Below are positions 47,601 through 60,501 of a DNA stretch of 64,000 nt, piece after piece. The number at the start of each line of letters is the position of its first letter. Position 1 is the stretch's first letter. This stretch comes from Epinephelus fuscoguttatus (lineage: Eukaryota > Chordata > Actinopteri > Perciformes > Serranidae), in contig NC_064760.1 in assembly GCF_011397635.1 (NCBI RefSeq), forward strand, positions 25,059,356 to 25,123,355, read 5' to 3'. A program made the position numbers and the translations under genes. The notes below the pieces were generated by a model that ran no database searches, had not been told where the DNA came from, and saw only the letters and a program-made list of their open reading frames with translations.

Positions 47601-50071
47601 AAGATCCTCAGCTCTGACCAGCTCCTCTGGGACAGTTTTTCCTCTCTGGAGAAATACAGTAAAGCCGTTATAAGAGTGTGGGTGTGTACTGCATAGTATC
47701 ACAACGGTTTACACAGCAGAAATTAGTGTAAAGTAGCTAAAGAAAAGAGCAATATAATACCTTCTTTCTTTCTGTGGTGAGGATAGTTGCTTTGTCTTGG
47801 AGCTGCAAAGAGAAAAAAGCATATGGAAACACATCTTAGACCTGCTAAAGAAAAAAGAAAGCTTGTAGCTAAATATTGATTTATGGTGATAAAAGAAAAG
47901 ACCTCTTACCTTCTGGATGATCTCTGGGGTCATTCCCACCTGTTCACTAATCTCCATGGGCTCTCCACCAGCACCCTGAGATACACAAGGCAGACATAAG
48001 AGATTGCTGGGAGGAGGTTTGGCAAAAGATTCCGATAATGCATTTCTGTTCAGTATCTTATCAGCTTGAATTACAAGTCAATCACTTACTGCTGCAGCTG
48101 GCTGAGAGGCTGGGACTGCCTGAGGGGCAACCAATCCAGCCTGGGGTTTGAGTGTGGCAAGAGCTGTAAAGGGAAATAGACACTGTTAGGGAAACATGCT
48201 CTTTTACAATATTATCTATGAGCTCATGTTGCTGCGGTGCAAATGCTGGACAGACTTGATGATCATACATCAGTCATTCTCTGTGATTTACAAGGGGAAT
48301 TTTATCCTACGATAGGGGAAACACAAACTGCTGTCAACCCACCTTCTCTTGCAGCAGTGACCTCTTTGGTGAGTCGAGCGATGACTCTGCAGGCGGCATC
48401 ATGTTGGTAGAGGGCATGGGACAGTTCTTGGCGAGTTGTCTGAAGTTGCTGCCGCAGGGTGAAGCTGTGAAGCATAACAGCATCCTAAAACAGAAAAGGG
48501 GAAGAAAAACATTATCTCAAATTGATAGTAAAAAATGCAGCTCTAGGCTAGTGTTACATTATAGGCCCTTATCAACTTGGCTTTAAAGTCTACTAAATCA
48601 ACAGTCACTTAAAAATTCTCCATCTGTGGTTTACTACATAAAGACTATTGGTAAAATGGTCTTGAAAGAAAAAAATCACATGTTAACTTAAAACACAAAT
48701 TAACATTTACAATATTAAGATGTTTAATTGTAGATTTCTCCTTTACCATCTTACCGTCAAGCTTAACAACACCTACCCACTCATCTTGAAGAGACTTGAG
48801 AATGGCAGGAATGCTTGTAGCTGATGGGGCCTTTGGTCTAATAGGATGGGACACTGGAAAAGAGAAAAGATCATGTTTAAAACAAGGAGTCTCTCAACTT
48901 CACTCAATTATAGTTTTTGAAGTTCCAAGATCACTTGCTGCAGGGTATGAGAGGAAGTCATACAGTACACTATTAAGCAATTAATTCATTAAAAGGATAT
49001 CTGTATATGTATAGTTATGGGGATTTGCTGCTTTACTTTATCTTGTGCGACAGTAATCTGAGTATTTGGGGGTTTTGGAATGATGGCTGAATGAAATGAG
49101 CAACACTGTGAAATCATTTAGGGCCTTAAATGAGATGAGCAAGTATCTTTTTATCAGACATTTTAAAAATGAAAGGTTATACTGAGAAAATAGTCCTTAG
49201 ATTGACTGATGATGAAAATAATAGTTAGTTGCAGCCAGGGATGGAAAATTACTTTCTGCCAGCCACTCAGTAGATTACCACTGTATGTTTGGCTGGTGAG
49301 TGAGGCAAAGTAGCAGCCACTTGCATATCTTACCAGCATTTGGCTTGTGCTTATTTCCAACCGTGGTTGCAGCACTTTACATTAATATCCCGATACTGTT
49401 TTCAAATGTTACAAATAACCCTAAATAGACTGACATAAGGTTTTACAGCCTTCTCTCCGTTACCACTTCATCAGATACACCTTACTATGTGAATAATGCA
49501 CTGGCATACAACAGTTCCGCAGTCAATCCCACCGTCATGTTGAAACTGCTTTGGAGAAGTGTGCATTCATCCATTCATTTTGGAGGGGCTAGTTTGTATA
49601 GCATTTGAGCAACACTGCTAAACTGCATTCGTTTTAGCTGGGTGCAAAATTACGTATAAACTTATAACAGCGTGTAGATCTGCAGCTGCTCCCAGTAGTT
49701 TTACCTTTGATATCGACAAGCTGCTCCTCAGACAGAGGTTGTCCGTTCATCGGGTCGGTCCCATTCTCCGCGATGTACTTCTCGATTAGCCTGCGCTCAA
49801 ACACCTGGTTGGACACCGGGGAGACGCACGGGTGCTCCGGCACCTCGTTGGAGACTAGATAAAATGCAGTTACAGCTTAAAATCCACATGATACCAATGA
49901 TAGAACAACCACAAACAACACCGATGAACTATCTTGTGTAGGAGGCGGCAGTGCATGGCCGCTAAAGTTAGCTAAATTAGCTAGTAGCATTAGCGCGGCG
50001 GCTAGCTAGCCTACACTGCCACCGTCACATCAATGAATTCAACTTCACTTACTCGCACAAACCAAAGACAT
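44619..50071 (-). CDS. prpf19: Pre-mRNA-processing factor 19 (Prp19 U-box E3 ligase)
   Basis: Scaffold and K63-type ubiquitin ligase of the Prp19/NTC complex of the active spliceosome; also acts in DNA damage signalling at RPA-ssDNA. Exons (minus): 50071-50053, 49854-49705, 48853-48777, 48484-48343, 48163-48090, 47975-47910, 47802-47761, 47645-47571, 47461-47386, 47268-47159, 46975-46820, 46721-46652, 46561-46388, 46139-46057, 44936-44831, 44716-44619. Phases all join: 505 aa (human 504). The U-box is residues 1-57 ([39 protein letters not shown]), followed by the tetramerising coiled coil (about 70-135; [20 protein letters not shown]). A seven-blade WD40 domain runs from about 215 to the end ([44 protein letters not shown]). 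Nearly identical to human, with no odd residues. Confidence 0.98.
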
Positions 50072-50415
50072 CTTCCAGACGCAGTCCTTACAGTCTCTCC
50101 TGGAATTTAAACTATGCTCGTCCCCTGCTTTGATAGTTATTGGCGCTAATGTACACTTTACTTATGTTTTGCTGAAATTGGAAGTAGCACGCTGTCCTTT
50201 CATTGCCGCTACACGGGCTTCCTCTTCTTCTTCTACGCTTTCTTACACTCTCTGAGCGCCCGAGCCTCACAGGTCCTCCACTGCCCTCTACCGTCGGAAA
50301 ACACAACTACTCTGGTCAGTGCAATAAAACTAGTGCTGTAATGATGACAGGACAGACAGAAAATTAATTGACATCAGTTTAGACAGTTGGATAATCATTT
50401 AAGCCATTTATCAAG
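50072..50415. other. prpf19 promoter flank
   Basis: Short region upstream of the prpf19 start; GC content is raised near 50200-50290. Nothing coding is seen. 50330-50400 looks like a piece of the cgatt-type MITE. Confidence 0.35.
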
Positions 50416-51080
50416 GAACTAGAATTACTGCCTCGTGGTTGTGTGTCAAGTTTCACTTACAGTTGACATCCATGTCTGTGAAAACACACATATATATATA
50501 CTTTTTTTTATTTTTATTAATCCCCCTGAGGGGATATTCAATTTTTCACTCTTTTGTCAAAAGAGACACACATGCACAAACAGGACCTATACCAACAGGA
50601 GCTATACATGAGTTTTTGCAGTGAAGTCACAGTGAAATTGACCTTTTACCCTTTGTATCTCAAATGTCATCACATCATCATTATATCCAAGTAGACATTT
50701 GCATGAAATTTTGTCAGAATTTGCGTGATTTTTTTTAAGTTTTCACCAAAAACATGTGTTTCAAGGTCACAGTGACCTTGGATCTTTGACCACCCAATTC
50801 TTAGGGACGTTTGTGCCAAATTTGAGAAAAATCCCTGAATGCGTTCATGAGAGATTGTGTTCACGATAATGAGACAGACGCAAGGTCACTGTGACCTTGA
50901 CCAACTAAATCGGATCAGTTCATTGTTGAGTCCAAGTGAGGGTTTGTGCAAAAATGACTGAAAATTTAAGAAATTCCTTCGAGGTTTTCTTAAGATATTG
51001 CGTTTGCAAGAATGGGATGGACGTCAACCCAAAATCGCAATGCCTCCAGCCATGACTATCGCCGGTGCAGAGTCGTAAAA
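50416..51080 (+). repeat. Fish MITE/SINE-like repeat
   Basis: Starts agaattactgcctcgtggttg, has the internal palindromic caaggtcacagtgaccttgg twice, and ends cctccagccatgactatcgc then gtgcagagtcgtaaaa. Typical of a very common teleost repeat. A second, shorter copy is at 52326-52745. Confidence 0.65.
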
Positions 51081-51342
51081 ATAGATAATATTCTATGTTT
51101 ACAGCTTCTTAGTTGTTATTATAATGATCTTTCTTCAGTTAAAATTAATATAATATCTTAGGGTTTGCAATTTAACCGTGCCACCTTGATCTTTGGGAAG
51201 CAAAGGTTAAAGCCACTTCTTGACAGTTTATAATTCATTTAAAAAACGTACAGATCAATCAGTCATGAAAATAATTGTTAGTTACACCCACCCAGAAAGT
51301 GCATTGTAGAAAAATCCTCTAAAATGTGTGTTAAAGATATAT

Positions 51343-51348
51343 TTTATT
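51343..51348 (-). promoter_or_regulatory. Poly(A) signal of the Ig-like gene
   Basis: AATAAA on the minus strand, about 725 bases beyond the stop at 52072, in an otherwise AT-rich stretch without coding signs. Confidence 0.4.
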
Positions 51349-52071
51349 GTTTAAGAGATGCCATTTTGATAGTCCAAAAATATCACAAGCAGCAGTCCAA
51401 CCTCTTTTGTCACTAGAAAGATTTGGTGGTAAGATATTATCATAAACACAAAGTTTACATGTTAATAGGCTATTGCAATATTTGGTGGAACGTGTTATAT
51501 CTCACATAGGTATTACAACAATCACCTGGAGAGTAAATACACTATCTCGTTGCAAAAATCACTGAATTGCAGAGCAGACATCTAACATAATTAATAGTTA
51601 TTGCAGTTAGGAATGGTTAACATGATGGATGGAGAAAAACAGGTCGACTAACTCTCTATGACTGTACAGTACTTAAGAATTCCCTTTTGCAAATGTTTGT
51701 ATCTCAACTCTAATTTCTCGTAGCCCTAGAGATCACATCACAAACATACTCGCACCAACACTCAGCAAATACAGTGCGGATCATACTGGTCCTGAGGGTC
51801 TGGAGGTAGGTAACAGCAGGAGATTTCAGGAGCACCATCAATAGTGTCAAGAAAAATGTAACATGAGACTGTGGGGCTCAACTCATGCTTCAGAAAATTA
51901 CATGGGAAAATGACATGCAATACTGATACCAAACCACTGAAACTAAGCTAGGATGCAAAAGGCACAGGTGAGGTCTTTCTTTATCAAAACAGCTTTCTCC
52001 ACCTGAGAATCCAATACCGTAGTTTCTCCGTCCTACGTTTTCTCTTCTTCCTTCTGCTCCAGTGCTTTGCT

Positions 52072-55000
52072 TTATAAGAAGTTCAGTTTCTCCGAAGTGT
52101 AAACACTGCAGGATTCAGAGGTGTCCGTGTCTAGCGGCAGTGTGGAAAAGAATCCTTGTGATTTGCTCCACCTTTTGTCATTTCCATCTTTCTTGATCTG
52201 GAATTGGACACAGTCCTCAGAGGAGTGGAGGCAGTCTGAAGCCCCTGGCATTGAAAAGGAAATCCTTCTCTCTTCCTCATTGTTGTGAGATGTGTTCTGC
52301 ATAGAAGGAATGAAAACACATGTTTAAACTAGAATTACCGCCTCACAGTTGTACTCCACCACCAACAATTTAGGTTGCAGTTTATATCTATGTCTGTCCA
52401 GACTCATAACATAAGCAGTGAAGACTTTGAAGGACTTTAATTAAAGGTATTAAGTGTATTTTTTGGCAAAATGTGGATGTTTCACACACACCTTCAACCC
52501 GGCAGCACATACGGGTATTTTTGCAGAACATTGTTATGTCACAGTGAAGTTAACCTTTAACCTTTTGGATATAAAATGTCATCACTTCATTTTATTCTTG
52601 TTTAAAATTTGACGTTAAGGCCAAAACATGCTTTGTGAGGTTGCAGTGACCTTTGACCACTAAAATCTAATTAGTTTATCTTTATGTCTAAGTGGTTGTT
52701 TGTGCCAAATTTGAAGAAAAAAAATTCAGTCTGTGACATACAAATACTCACAGCTTAAGAGTAGTATTACCTCAGTATTTGAATTATGACAAGGTGAGCT
52801 CCTAGCTGCCAGTCTGTGTGCTTCCTGGTTCTCAGCTCTCGGAGTTCCCACCATAACTGGACTGTAACTCTGGAAATACAAACAGCAGCACACAGTCACA
52901 TGTGGTTCACGCACAGTCACAATGCTATTTATCAATTTCAAGCAAAGAGACAAAACCTGATAACTCATTTAAAGCAACACTGTGTAATATTCAGGGGGAT
53001 TTAGTGGTGTCTTGTGGTGAGGACTGCAGATGGAAACAAGCTGAAGCTTCACCCGGTTAGAATTCCTTTAGTGCTCATTTCTCAAGTGGGTTTTACTGTG
53101 AGACGAATTATCCGCCAAGGTGTCATCCTCCTCCTCCTCCTTCAGTTTCAAATCCTGATTTCTAAGTTTCTGAAAAAGTCATTATTTGAGAGATTTTATA
53201 TTTTCTTTGTATTTATGCAAAGGTGGTGAATGAATCCTCACAATATAGATCTTTGACACTATGGATTCCCAATTCACTCCATGTGCACACGGTTTTATCT
53301 AAAATGGATGGGATGAATGTGGGGTTTTTTTTCAATGGGTTGGGCAAGAGCTATTAGCTTAAGACCAAAATGGGATTTAATTTGTTGCCATATGTGTGTT
53401 AAAGGGACAGTGTGTATGATTTAGGGGGATTTGGCGGCATCTAGTGGTGAGGATTACAGATTGCAACCAGCTGAAACTTTTCCTGGTTAAAATTCCTTCA
53501 GCACTCATTGTTCAGGGGGTTTGTACTAGGACCAGAATTATCCGCAGAGGTCTCTTCCTCTCCAGGACAAATGGACGCAGTGATTTAAGCAGGAAAAAAC
53601 ACTGAATAAAGCAGTTTCACATTACAAATCAGTGTTCCTCCAACACTGTTCGGCTCGTCGTAGGCAGGCTGCTAGCCCAGCATCTGATAATGTGTGCTCA
53701 CCTTTCTTCTCTGATAACTTAAGATCTAGACATTGAGAAGGTTTTTGCCAGGAGTCCTGTTCCCAGTTATTCGCAGAGGTCTCTTCCTCTCCAAAACAAA
53801 TGGACCAGGTGATTTAAACCAGCTAAAACACTGAATAAAGCAGGTAAAAAAATTAATGTTTTTTGACGCTCTCATCATGGATGGGCTGCTAACTACAGTG
53901 GCTTATGCGAAAACACAAATGGCCCTATCGAGAGCCAGTGTTTGGTCTATTCTGGGCTGCTGTAGAAAGATGGTGGTGCAACATGGTGACCTCCATACAT
54001 GAGGATCGGCTCCATGTGTAGATATAAATGGCTTATTATAAGGTAACGAAAACATGATCCTTATTTTCAAGTGATTAAACCCTAAGAAAACATTATTAAT
54101 TATTACATGACATTCCATTTGTACGAACATATCCCCCTAAATCCGACACACTGGACCTCCAGTGAATCAGCCTTACAGTATGAGTGGGACTGGCTCTTGG
54201 AGTCCATTTTCTTGGTGTTCCCGGCTGCTGAGAGTGACTGTAGAAGCCTGAGGGCTGAGGGCTCGACTGGCTGTAGTCCTGCACAGACAAACACACACAG
54301 ACACATAAAACTCAGCACAGCCACTTAATGTGATGACACAGCCCCAGAGAAGAGCTCACAATTGATTTGATATGTTGTTATAATGCAACTAGTAACATCT
54401 TTAGTTTGTAAGGGTTCTGCGCTGGGTGTGATATCTAAACTTTACAATCATAACCTACAAATGGGTGACAAATTAAAGGAATACTTCACCCCCAAAGGAC
54501 CATTTGTATATCAATCACTCAGCCTGTGTTGTGTTGAATTTGTGAAGAAAACTTTCTCGCCTGCCTCTACAGCAAACGGAAAATCCAAAAACTTAAAGCC
54601 ACTGAGGGCAGAGCACGTGAGCGGAGCGGGTGAAAATTTCCGTTCCTCGCTCGCAGACCTGTCACTTTGCGCCGCTCGTCCGCTCTGCTTGGTTCTGCGC
54701 ATTCTTCGCTCCGCTCCGCTCCACTCCATCATAAATTTTATCCCACTCCACTCGTTCACCACTCTGCTCAAAAAAACTGCGTCGTACTACCCTAACCTGT
54801 CATCTTCTATTCACAAATAAAACATGAGCTTGGTAGATTCTCCGGGGAAGCCCTCTCCCCGCAGTTAGGCACCGTTCTACACGGTGCCGCTGTTGGCAGG
54901 GTGGAAATAAGTCAAAGTGTAGAGGAGACGGACCAGGTTAAGCGGCCGACCTCCGAAGCCCTCTCGCCTCTCCCCGCAGTTAGGGACCATTCTCCAAGGT

Positions 55001-58000
55001 ACCGCTGCTTCTCTTCTTAGTTTCTTTTCTGAAGTACACAGTAAACTCCATAGTTTTGAAAGAAAATAGTGTGGGTGTGCGCAGGAGCAAAGATGCATTC
55101 TGGGTGGGGCGTCAGTGACCGTAGTGAAATTGGAGCAAGAGATAAGGCTCCGCTCCACCTTTAAAAAAAAAAATAGCCGCTCCTCTCTCAACACAAAATC
55201 CTTCCGCTCCCCGCTCCGCTCACATGCTCTGTCTGAGTTGCTTACTAATGGATGTGCTCGCCTGACCTAACCGACTTCTGCTCATCAGGTGAAACCAAAG
55301 AGTCCTCTTCTTCGTCTTTTTTGATGCATAATTTATTTATCACCATTGTTTGCATCATTCATGAATCCGTTTCCATTAACCATTCAAATGTACAAAACAC
55401 ATAGAGCAGCATACACCTCACTTGATGTGGGCCGGCATTGCGTCAAAAAACTGTGTGTGCTCCCCTGTCTGGCAACACCTGTCTCTCAATGAATGGTTCC
55501 TACCTATATTGGCAGACACCCATGACAATACAGTAACCCCTACAGGACAAATTAGCAACTGACACACATGTTACACCACAGATGACTGCTATAGAGAGAA
55601 TTCTTGAATTTTAGTCAAAGGGGTCTGCGTTTAACAACAGCAAAACTATAGAAAAACACCTGTTTAGAAACTCTGACACAACTCCTGCTGTATAATCCAG
55701 GTCTCAATTATCCAGTTGTATGCTCAGTACTTCCCAAACACATGCATTTTTGCTAAAACCTTAATATTTAAAACTGAACTTAAAGTGAAACTTTTCCATG
55801 TTCTATTCCAAGCCAGACTCCATTCACAAAAACAGTAATTTTACCTCACTGAACATGCATTCTTCAGCTCTGCGTCTGTGTAACTACACCAATAGAAAGC
55901 TTTCTTTACCAGCGAGGTGTCAGATAAGTAAAGACGTCAGCTGAGAGGCGGTCCTTCAATGTGGCCCAGGACAATTTCGTGCATTCACACTTGCATTTAG
56001 ATTCGTCCACTTGCCATCCAGGATGTATGTTAACTCCCTTTAATACCAGGTGTAAACAGGGCCATATATTCATTCACCTGCCTGCACAGCTGTCTCAGCC
56101 AGCAGGGGCACTAACCAGACTCTCCTGATTTCCTCACCTGAATATTGACTCTCGGAGGATTTGCCTGTGGCGTGCGGTTTGCTCTGAGGCCAGCAATGAT
56201 CTGCGACATGCTGCAGTTCGGGTATCGCTTCATGAACAGGATGAAACCAGCCAGTGACACGAACATGCCAGAAGGGACAGTGATGGACTTGAGAAGTGCT
56301 CGCCATCTGCCTCCCTTTTCTGGAGAGAGTAGAGACACAGAGATGAGACAGAGATTGGAATAAATGTGAAGAAGCAAAGAATTCAGATGCAAAATAAATA
56401 TTTAAACACATGTTATCACTCACCAATCACCTGCAAGACCGTGGAGGACACCAAGTTGCCATCCCCATCTCTGATTTCATACACACCATCATGCCTTGAG
56501 GTCAGCCTCACAATGACAACCTCATTGATGGTGCCGTTCCTGCCCAGAGAGATGAGGCCCCTGTAGCGCATGTCGTGGTCTGTTATATGGCCCTCACGGA
56601 TCAGCTGAACAGGGCCACGGGGGGGCTTGGGGTCAAAAGGGCCCAGGGAGGATTCGTCAGGATATCGGGTGGGGGTAAAAATGAGGTGAGCATGAGGGAC
56701 AGGAAGAAAGAGGGGCAGGTTTAGAGACTCCTTGGTGAAGCGGGTGACATTGAAAGAGTGTCCTGCATCCACATGCAGAGTCATGACCACAAAGAGAGGG
56801 GTGCAGAATGAAGGTGATGTAAAGGTATGAGAGGGTGTCAGGTGAAAAGGGAAAGATAAAAATATAAATGTTACAGCTGATAGAATTCTAAAGTAAAAGA
56901 AATTCATCAGTCAGCTTCATAAACTCATCCTCTAATCTTCTGTCTCTGCTCACCGCGGACAGTGAGGGTGCTGCGGGAGAGGACTTTCCCCTTGTCGTCT
57001 CTCACAGTGTAGTTGCCTTGGTCTGCTTGTGTTACTCTCTCAGCCACCCAGACCTTCCCGCCCCGCTGCAGCCGCCCCCGGCCTGCATCGCTGGTCTCTG
57101 GGTTCGTTCGGTTCCACAGCACAACTGGCATGGCCTCAGGTGGAGCACCCCGAGGTAAAAACTCCAGTAGAGAGCCATTTTCAGGGATGCTGTGCTCGAA
57201 TTTCTCCCCATAGTTTCTGTGGTAGGACTTAATGCATTCTGAAAAAGGACGAAGGAGTAAGGAATGAGAGAGAAGGAGGGATGATGTTAGTTTACAGTTT
57301 GACTGAAGTTTGGGCTGAGTTTGAGAGAAAGAGAGATCTCTTTCAATTTGCTTCTAAACTCTCGTGTCCATGGTAGTGCTGGGTGAACGAAAATACAGAG
57401 GTACAACCTATAGTTCGAGCGACAGCCCTAGAGCCAGCGAAAATATGCCATTGGAGTGCTGGCAGATCTGGAGTCTGGTAAAATGAAGGGAAGTTTATCA
57501 CAGTTCATTCACACATACTACCCAAATTGTTATGACACAAAGCTGGTTGAAAATCAGCAAAGTACTCGCTTAAGTAAAATTGTGCTTCGGGATACATCGT
57601 TCTTTTACTCCACTATGTTGACACTTGAGATTAAGATTTTGCAAAAAAAAAAAAAAAAAAAAAGCATATGATATGCTTAAAATACACATTGCATTAAATC
57701 AGAGGTTCCCACATTTTTGACTTGTGACCCTGTACTCTAAAAAGCAGTATCTATTTAGTGCGCTTTTTTCAATTTCAGATGTCTATGAGTGATCAGCAGG
57801 TCTACAAAGATACATTTCCCCTCTACACCTCTTATATGGTTGTATTTAAAGAATTAGTCAAGGTCTAAAGAGATCAAATGATCCAATATTTCACAAAAAA
57901 GCAAAGATAAAAGAAATGTCCTATCATGAATTCCTATTTGTGTAGCAGAACTTTAATCTCTAATCATCTCTCGACCCCTGTAACCCTGAGGATCGGACCT

Positions 58001-60501
58001 TACAACTACTAGTTTGAGAGACACTAGACTAAACTACAGAATTGTATATAAAGTAGTTACAACCAGCTCCACCTCGAACAGCTACAATAGTAAAATTCTG
58101 CTGTGGCACTTATGTATTAGTAATCAAATGTATCAAAAATCTAAAAATGCAAAATATAATAACATAACAGTTACTACAGAGGCCAGTATGAGTACTTTTA
58201 CTTTTGTTAGTTTAAAGATAAACTATGCTTTCCTGGGGGAAAAAATTATAGACTCATACAAAGTAATCCCTCTCAGTCATTACTTACAACCTTCACTTTT
58301 GCTGGCGGGTGTGTTAAGTAAACAGTAACCGGCAATCCTGCATAGTATACCTTTACATGCTAATAATATTTTTGTACTTTTACGTACATGACATTTGAAA
58401 TAAGTACACTTTATGTAGTATTTTTACAATTTCAAGACAATCAAAGAGGCAGGTGATGCATTAAAAAAAAAAGAAAATGGGAATTGATTTCAAAAAAGAG
58501 GAAACTATTGTACCTGAAACAGTCAAGCGAACAGTCTCATAGGTGAATCCAGAGGACAGTTTGATGGCATAGAGTCCCTGATCACCATGACCCACTTCTT
58601 TCAAGACTAGCATCTTATCTCTGGTCCACTCGAAACGTGGGTCCTTTACCTGCAGTTGTACAGCAAATAGGTTTTATAAATCTGTACACACACCAAGCAA
58701 ACAAAAACAAAAGCACAGACACCCTTCAACTCACAGTGGTTTTGTCCAGCAGGACACGCCTCGGCCCATCAGGGTGTGGTGTGAAAGTCACTGTTCTGGA
58801 TGTAGAGTACACTGGCAGACGAAATTGTCTCCCGGCACACAACATCTGGACTTCTTCTCTTTCACCTGTAGAAGGAAAATAGAGTCAGAAACATCTTCAG
58901 AGAACATGTTTTATAGGTTTAAGGCTATATAATGAAATGTAGCTTTTAACTCACCCAGCACAACCCAACCTGTGGGGAGAGCAGAATTAATCCTATTATT
59001 ATTAATCTTCTCCAGCACAGTGCTCAGACCTCACATACACTCCAATATCACTGCAGTAATTATGGTATCACTTTGTAATAATGCTTACAATTGCATCTGT
59101 GAAGGTGTTTATGTTGGTCTGTGTGTGGCGTTCCCCAAGTGTCCATTTTCGGACCGCTTTTATTTTAAGTACGTGTATGGTCAGGCTATACAGAACCATG
59201 ATATTCTTATGTTCCACCTAGTTCCAATAACATTAACAGCACAGCTAATCTACTTGGCTGCCTCATTGATACTGAATGCCGGATGTCCCCAAAACATCCT
59301 AAAAATCAGACAGTCATTCTGTTTGGAGCTGCAAAATGTACCAGCCATTTTTCTAATGACAAGATAGGCTGCCCGGCAAAAAGTATATAAGCAGATATTA
59401 TAATATATAATATATTAATAAAACTTTCTTTTATTAGAAAGCTTTTAAGCGTATGTGATACTTCTATCTTGGTAGGAAGCCCCGGGTAGACCCAGAGCAT
59501 GCTGGATGTATCATATCTTATCTGGCATAGCTGGATAGGGGGACGTCTGGAGTACTTTGCCCCCCGTGACCCAGCCCCGGGTGAAAAGGGTTGGATAGAT
59601 GGATGGATATTTCTTGTAGTTTTACCTTTCCATCCTTGGTATTTTATATTCTCCCCTGTTATAACTTTTTAATCTCATGTGTTTGATGATTGCATTATTC
59701 ACCTTTTTTCTATTCTCTGTAAGGCACTTTATAATAATGTTAAGAAAAGTGTGTTATTTTTAACACTACTAGTGCTTTGTAGATCAGTTCTAAGTCATCA
59801 AAAAGAACAATTTTGGTTTTCCACATTGTGGTCATAATCCTCCTACAGGATGCTGTGACACTTTATTTGTTCTATTAGCTCTTTAAATCAAACAAAACAA
59901 AAAAAGCAGCAATGTGATTCCCAAAAACAAAGCCAGGAAATGAATCCCCTAATGCCGGAGAGCCAATTATGCCCACTGACTTTGTTTTAGGGAAATACAG
60001 ACTCTTAAATGGACTGTTTGACCACTGACCTCCTGGATAAGAGCTGCAGATTATCTGGACCATAATCCATTTATTAATAGCAAATAAACATTTACAACTG
60101 TGGATTTGAGAGATTATGTTAAGAAGCCTTTTTAATAACTGCTGGCTTCTTATCAAGCGAGATTTCTGTGACACTTATTTACATCTGTACGTTAAAACCA
60201 CGTTTTAACAACAACAGAGAAACCAATGCAGCTGGTGGTCTATCAACATTAAATTAAAATTACAGAAACACATAAACACCAGTCAAAGGGATTTTCACAA
60301 CCTGGCAACCCAATTGTTTTCTTTTTAGGAGAGTATTATAACTGATATATGAAGTATTAGTAAATGGTTATTTAAGTCATTAGATATATATATAAAAAAC
60401 AAAGGGTGTCTTATTAAACGTGGTACCAAAATGATATTAAAGAACTTACCCAAAGCAAGAGGAAGGGCAAATAGGGCAGAGAGCAGGACACAGGAGGACA
60501 T
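52072..60501 (-). CDS. Unnamed type I membrane protein with three Ig-like modules
   Basis: I do not recognise a named homologue. Exons (minus): 60501-60450, 58969-58955, 58865-58735, 58649-58514, 57238-56954, 56762-56424, 56319-56138, 54278-54177, 52869-52771, 52296-52072; all phases join, 521 aa. Residues 1-18 are a signal peptide (MSSCVLLSALFALPLALG). Three Ig-like units follow (about 24-111, 112-206, 207-319), each closing with a D-x-G-x-Y-x-[IV] F-strand motif (GDQGLYAIKL, ADQGNYTVRD, RHDGVYEIRD) where the usual Cys after Tyr is replaced. Units 2 and 3 are single symmetric phase-1 exons. N-glycosylation sequons include NGS, NRT, NYT, NVT, NGT. A membrane helix sits at about 332-349 (VPSGMFVSLAGFILFMKR). 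The 170-residue tail is Ser/Pro/Gln-rich and has no clear ITIM. A 5' UTR exon ends at 60844. Cell-surface adhesion or immune receptor role is inference. Confidence 0.82.
52326..52745 (+). repeat. Second copy of the 50416 repeat, last intron of Ig-like gene
   Basis: Starts actagaattaccgcctcacag and contains gcagtgacctttgaccacta and gtttgtgccaaatttgaag, as in 50416-51080, but stops earlier. Confidence 0.6.
52975..53235 (+). repeat. Left half of ggacagtgtgt-type MITE
   Basis: cactgtgtaatattcaggggg then gaattatccgccaaggtgtc matches the left part of the element at 53405. The right end is missing. Confidence 0.5.
53405..54156. repeat. MITE (ggacagtgtgt type), intron 8 of Ig-like gene
   Basis: Left end ggacagtgtgtatgatttag and right end atccgacacactggacc form an inverted pair, both next to the shared tccccctaaa block. 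The interior matches 36985-37522. The right end lies about 20 bases from the splice donor of exon 8 (54177). Confidence 0.7.
54609..55231. repeat. hAT-like MITE rich in gagcgg motifs, intron 7 of Ig-like gene
   Basis: It starts cagagcacgtgagcggagcg and ends cgctccgctcacatgctctg, nearly perfect inverted termini. Flanking 8-mers actgaggg and tctgagtt agree at five bases. The interior is full of cgctccgctcc repeats. It seems to sit inside another MITE that begins ttaaaggaatacttcaccc at 54474. Confidence 0.7.
57380..57665. repeat. Repeat related to 23590-23785, then poly-A run
   Basis: gacagccctagagccagcg and gatctggagtctggtaaaatg match the mrpl18-intron copy. A run of 22 A follows at about 57642. 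Confidence 0.5.
59470..59612 (+). mobile_element. LINE 3' tail, intron 1 of Ig-like gene
   Basis: gtaggaagccccgggtagac, gagcatgctggatg, gtgacccagccccgggtg and a ggatagatggatgg tail: the same LINE-tail type as 25535-25650. Confidence 0.6.

Noticed and set aside
54383-54820. 145-codon open frame on the plus strand
   Set aside because: Covers two nested MITEs, including the gagcgg-rich hAT end. No protein similarity seen.
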